Below, in pieces: positions 61,861-64,000 of a stretch of 64,000 bases of DNA. Each line of letters begins with the position of its first letter. The first letter of the stretch is position 1. This stretch comes from Ryuthela nishihirai. Taxonomy: Eukaryota; Arthropoda; Arachnida; Araneae; Heptathelidae. The stretch covers positions 15,773,801 through 15,837,800 of the forward strand of contig JAWZYU010000019.1 in the NCBI GenBank assembly GCA_038380435.1, written 5' to 3'. The notes beneath the pieces are model-generated. The model worked only from the letters and a program-made list of their open reading frames with translations, made no database searches and was not told where the DNA came from. A program made the translations under genes and the position numbers.

Positions 61861-64000
61861 TATCTGCTGTTATGCCCCCACTGAGGATGCTGATGAGGAT
61901 GAGAAGGATAGGTTTTACGGACAACTTCAGGACATTTTGAATTCTGTCAAGAAAGGAGATATTACCCTTGTTCTTGGTGACTTCAATGCCAAAGTTGGTA
62001 CCGACTCTGACCTTTGGGGAGGAGTATTAGGTCCTTTTGGTATTGGTAGCTGCAATGGCAATGGGCAACGTCTCCTACAGGTAAGTAAACTGAATGGTTT
62101 CAGAATAACTAACACATATTACAAACACCGCGACATACATAAATACACATGGGTTTCACCTGATGCGCTGCATAGGAATATGATTGATTATATATTAATT
62201 AACAGCAAATGGGCTAGTTCTGTTAGAAATACCTGGGCATACAGGGGAGCTGAAATTGGATCTGACCATTACCTTGTTAAAAGTGTCTTGCAACTTAAAC
62301 TTAAAAAGTGTTGTGCTAGAGTTAAAAAATTTACCTTTAATACTGAAGCTCTGAATGACCCAGTTATAGCTAAAGCTTACCATGATAGGTTACTTAGTCA
62401 TTATGACGGTCATGGTTTGCTTAATACTGAAGTTGAGGAAGAATGGGGCCATTTTAAACAGGCTTTTTTGGAAACTAACAGTACTCTTTTAGGAAAAAAG
62501 GAGCAGAGGAGGCAGAATTATTTAAGTGACAAGGCAATTGAGCTTATTTCAGATAGAAGGATTTGCATGAATGTCCTTAATCAGCACCCTACTAGTCCTA
62601 ATAGAAAAGATTACAGAGAGCTTAATAAACGTGTAAAGGATCAGTTAGCTACTGATAAAAATCTTTGGCTTGATAGCTTGGCTGAGAAAGCTGAGGAAGC
62701 AGTTAGGCAGCACAACAGCAGAGAGCTGTACCAGATAGTTAATCTTTTATGTGGTAGAAAACGGACAGGCATACAGGGATTGAAGGATAAACAAGGTAAG
62801 GTTATAGAAGGTGAGGATTCTCTCATGGCTAGGTGGGCTGAGCATTTCAGTGATGTTCTAAACAATGTGTTAGTTCTACTCCCATTGTTTGTAATGATGA
62901 TAGATGCATTGGCAGCTTTAATGTTGGCCCTATAACACAATCTGAAGTTAGTTTGGCTATCTCTAAACTGAAACTTCATAAATCCCCAGGGGTAGATGAA
63001 ATTACTACAGAAATGCTCAGAGCTGGGAATGTTTTGGTTAAAACTTGGATGACTGAAATTTTGAATAACTTTTATGATAAAGGCATGGTTCCTAAAGATT
63101 TTACCAGAGCTATTATTATCCCTATTTTCAAAAAAGGTGATCGCAGTTCTTGTGATAACTATAGGGGTATCAGCCTACTCTCTGTTCCAGGTAAAGTTCT
63201 TTCTATGATTGTGCTTAATAGAATTAAGAATCTGGTTGACAGGCAATTGCGTGATGAGCAATGTGGATTCAGAAATTTTAGGGGATGTGTAGATCAGATA
63301 TTTTCACTTAGGCAGATTCTTGAGAAATGTTTAGAGTTTCAGAAACCTTTGGTTGCTAGCTTTGTTGATTTCAAAAAGGCTTCCGAATCTGTTGATCGTC
63401 ATAATTTGTGGTTGATTGTGAGATTATATGGTATACCAGACAAGTTAGTTAACATAATGAAAGCTCTCTATAATAACACTGAGTCGTGTGTGAGAGTTGG
63501 TAAGTCTTGTAGCAATTGGTTTAGAATTGCTTCTGGTGTTCGACAAGTGTGCATTTTGTCTCCTTTTCTCTTTAGTTTGGTTGTTGATTATGTTATGCGA
63601 AATTCTCTTCGAGGGAAAGATTTTGGCCTTAAATGGGCTGGAGATACGAAAATTTCTGATTTAGCCCTTTTGGCAAATGATGTTGATGAGATGAACTCTT
63701 TCATTCGAGCTGTTGATGAGACTGGTAGTAGAGTAGGTTTGGTTATAAACAGAGAGAAAACTAAAGTGATGAAAATTGGTCAGGCAGGTTGTGATTCAGT
63801 TAATCTGAATGGTTGCAGTCTTGAGCAGGTGTCACAGTTTAATTATCTTGGGAGCTATGTAACTGATACTGGTGATGTGCGGTAAGAGATTAACAGACGA
63901 ATAGGTATTGCTGCCGGGACTTTTAAGAATCTATGGAGATTGTGGAGAAATAGGCGTATACACCTAAAGACTAAAATTAGACTGTATAATAGTTTGGTTC
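61861..64000 (+). pseudogene. RTE-like LINE copy 2, 5'-truncated
   Basis: The endonuclease begins within ICCYAPTEDADEDEKDRFYG, so the first ~120 residues seen in copy 1 are absent. LVLGDFNAKVG, YTWVSPDALH, IDYILIN and GSDHYLVK follow. After a frame break near 62,933 the reverse transcriptase runs 62,953-63,885 (SPGVDEITTEML, IPIFKKGD, GISLLSVPGKV, DEQCGFR, FVDFKKASESVDR). The catalytic box is deleted: ISD is followed directly by LALLANDVDEM, where FADD should lie between. A TAA replaces a Gln codon at 63,883-63,885, and the frame continues to the window end. The copy is dead, and is a close relative of the inverted copy at 1-1,920. Confidence 0.92.

Overview
This window is a repeat-dense stretch of a metazoan nuclear genome, most likely an arthropod. 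The evidence is spliced exons of an adenylyl cyclase and a monocarboxylate-transporter-like gene, an arthropod-like 5S rRNA relic, tRNA-derived SINEs, and RTE-like, Jockey-like, Gypsy, Tc1/mariner, Tigger, hAT and Maverick/Polinton elements. I cannot name the species. There are no bacterial genes, operons or CRISPR arrays.

Layout. 1-2,530: a decayed RTE-like LINE (minus). 2,986-11,165: a mosaic of three SINE families (called A, B and C here), Tc1-type MITEs, hAT MITEs and a minisatellite. 11,238-13,483: the last two visible exons of a plus-strand adenylyl cyclase, with repeats in the intron. 13,484-22,350: gene flank, a Jockey-like ORF1 without ORF2, hAT remnants and SINEs. 22,350-49,400: remains of a Maverick/Polinton virus-like element (integrase, PC4-like protein, structural-protein N-terminus, small membrane ORF, unknown ORF). 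It is broken up by a giant palindrome, a dead Gypsy retrotransposon and a SINE. 51,137-58,357: a decayed DDE transposase, then a Tigger element containing a hAT element that itself contains a SINE. 58,877-59,033: a transporter exon (plus). 59,331-61,860: SINEs. 61,861-64,000: a second RTE-like LINE copy (plus).

Main discovery. Positions 22,830-37,081 form one near-perfect 14.25-kb palindrome with two ~7.1-kb arms and about 10 nt at the axis. It starts 5'-AGTAGTATCG, ends CGATACTACT-3', and is flanked by an exact 6-bp direct repeat, CATATA (22,824-22,829 and 37,082-37,087). The AGT...ACT ends and 6-bp target duplication match what is known of Maverick/Polinton integration. The whole foldback therefore looks like a single integrated unit, a non-autonomous 'snapback' Polinton. 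The axis cuts through a gene whose C-terminal half resembles an ORF (48,949-49,323) next to the surrounding Polinton integrase. This suggests an origin from a related virus-like genome and insertion into another member of the group.

The two cellular genes are visible only as exons, and their remaining exons lie outside the window or in long introns. Nearly all mobile elements here carry inactivating lesions; the palindrome arms, by contrast, are almost identical.
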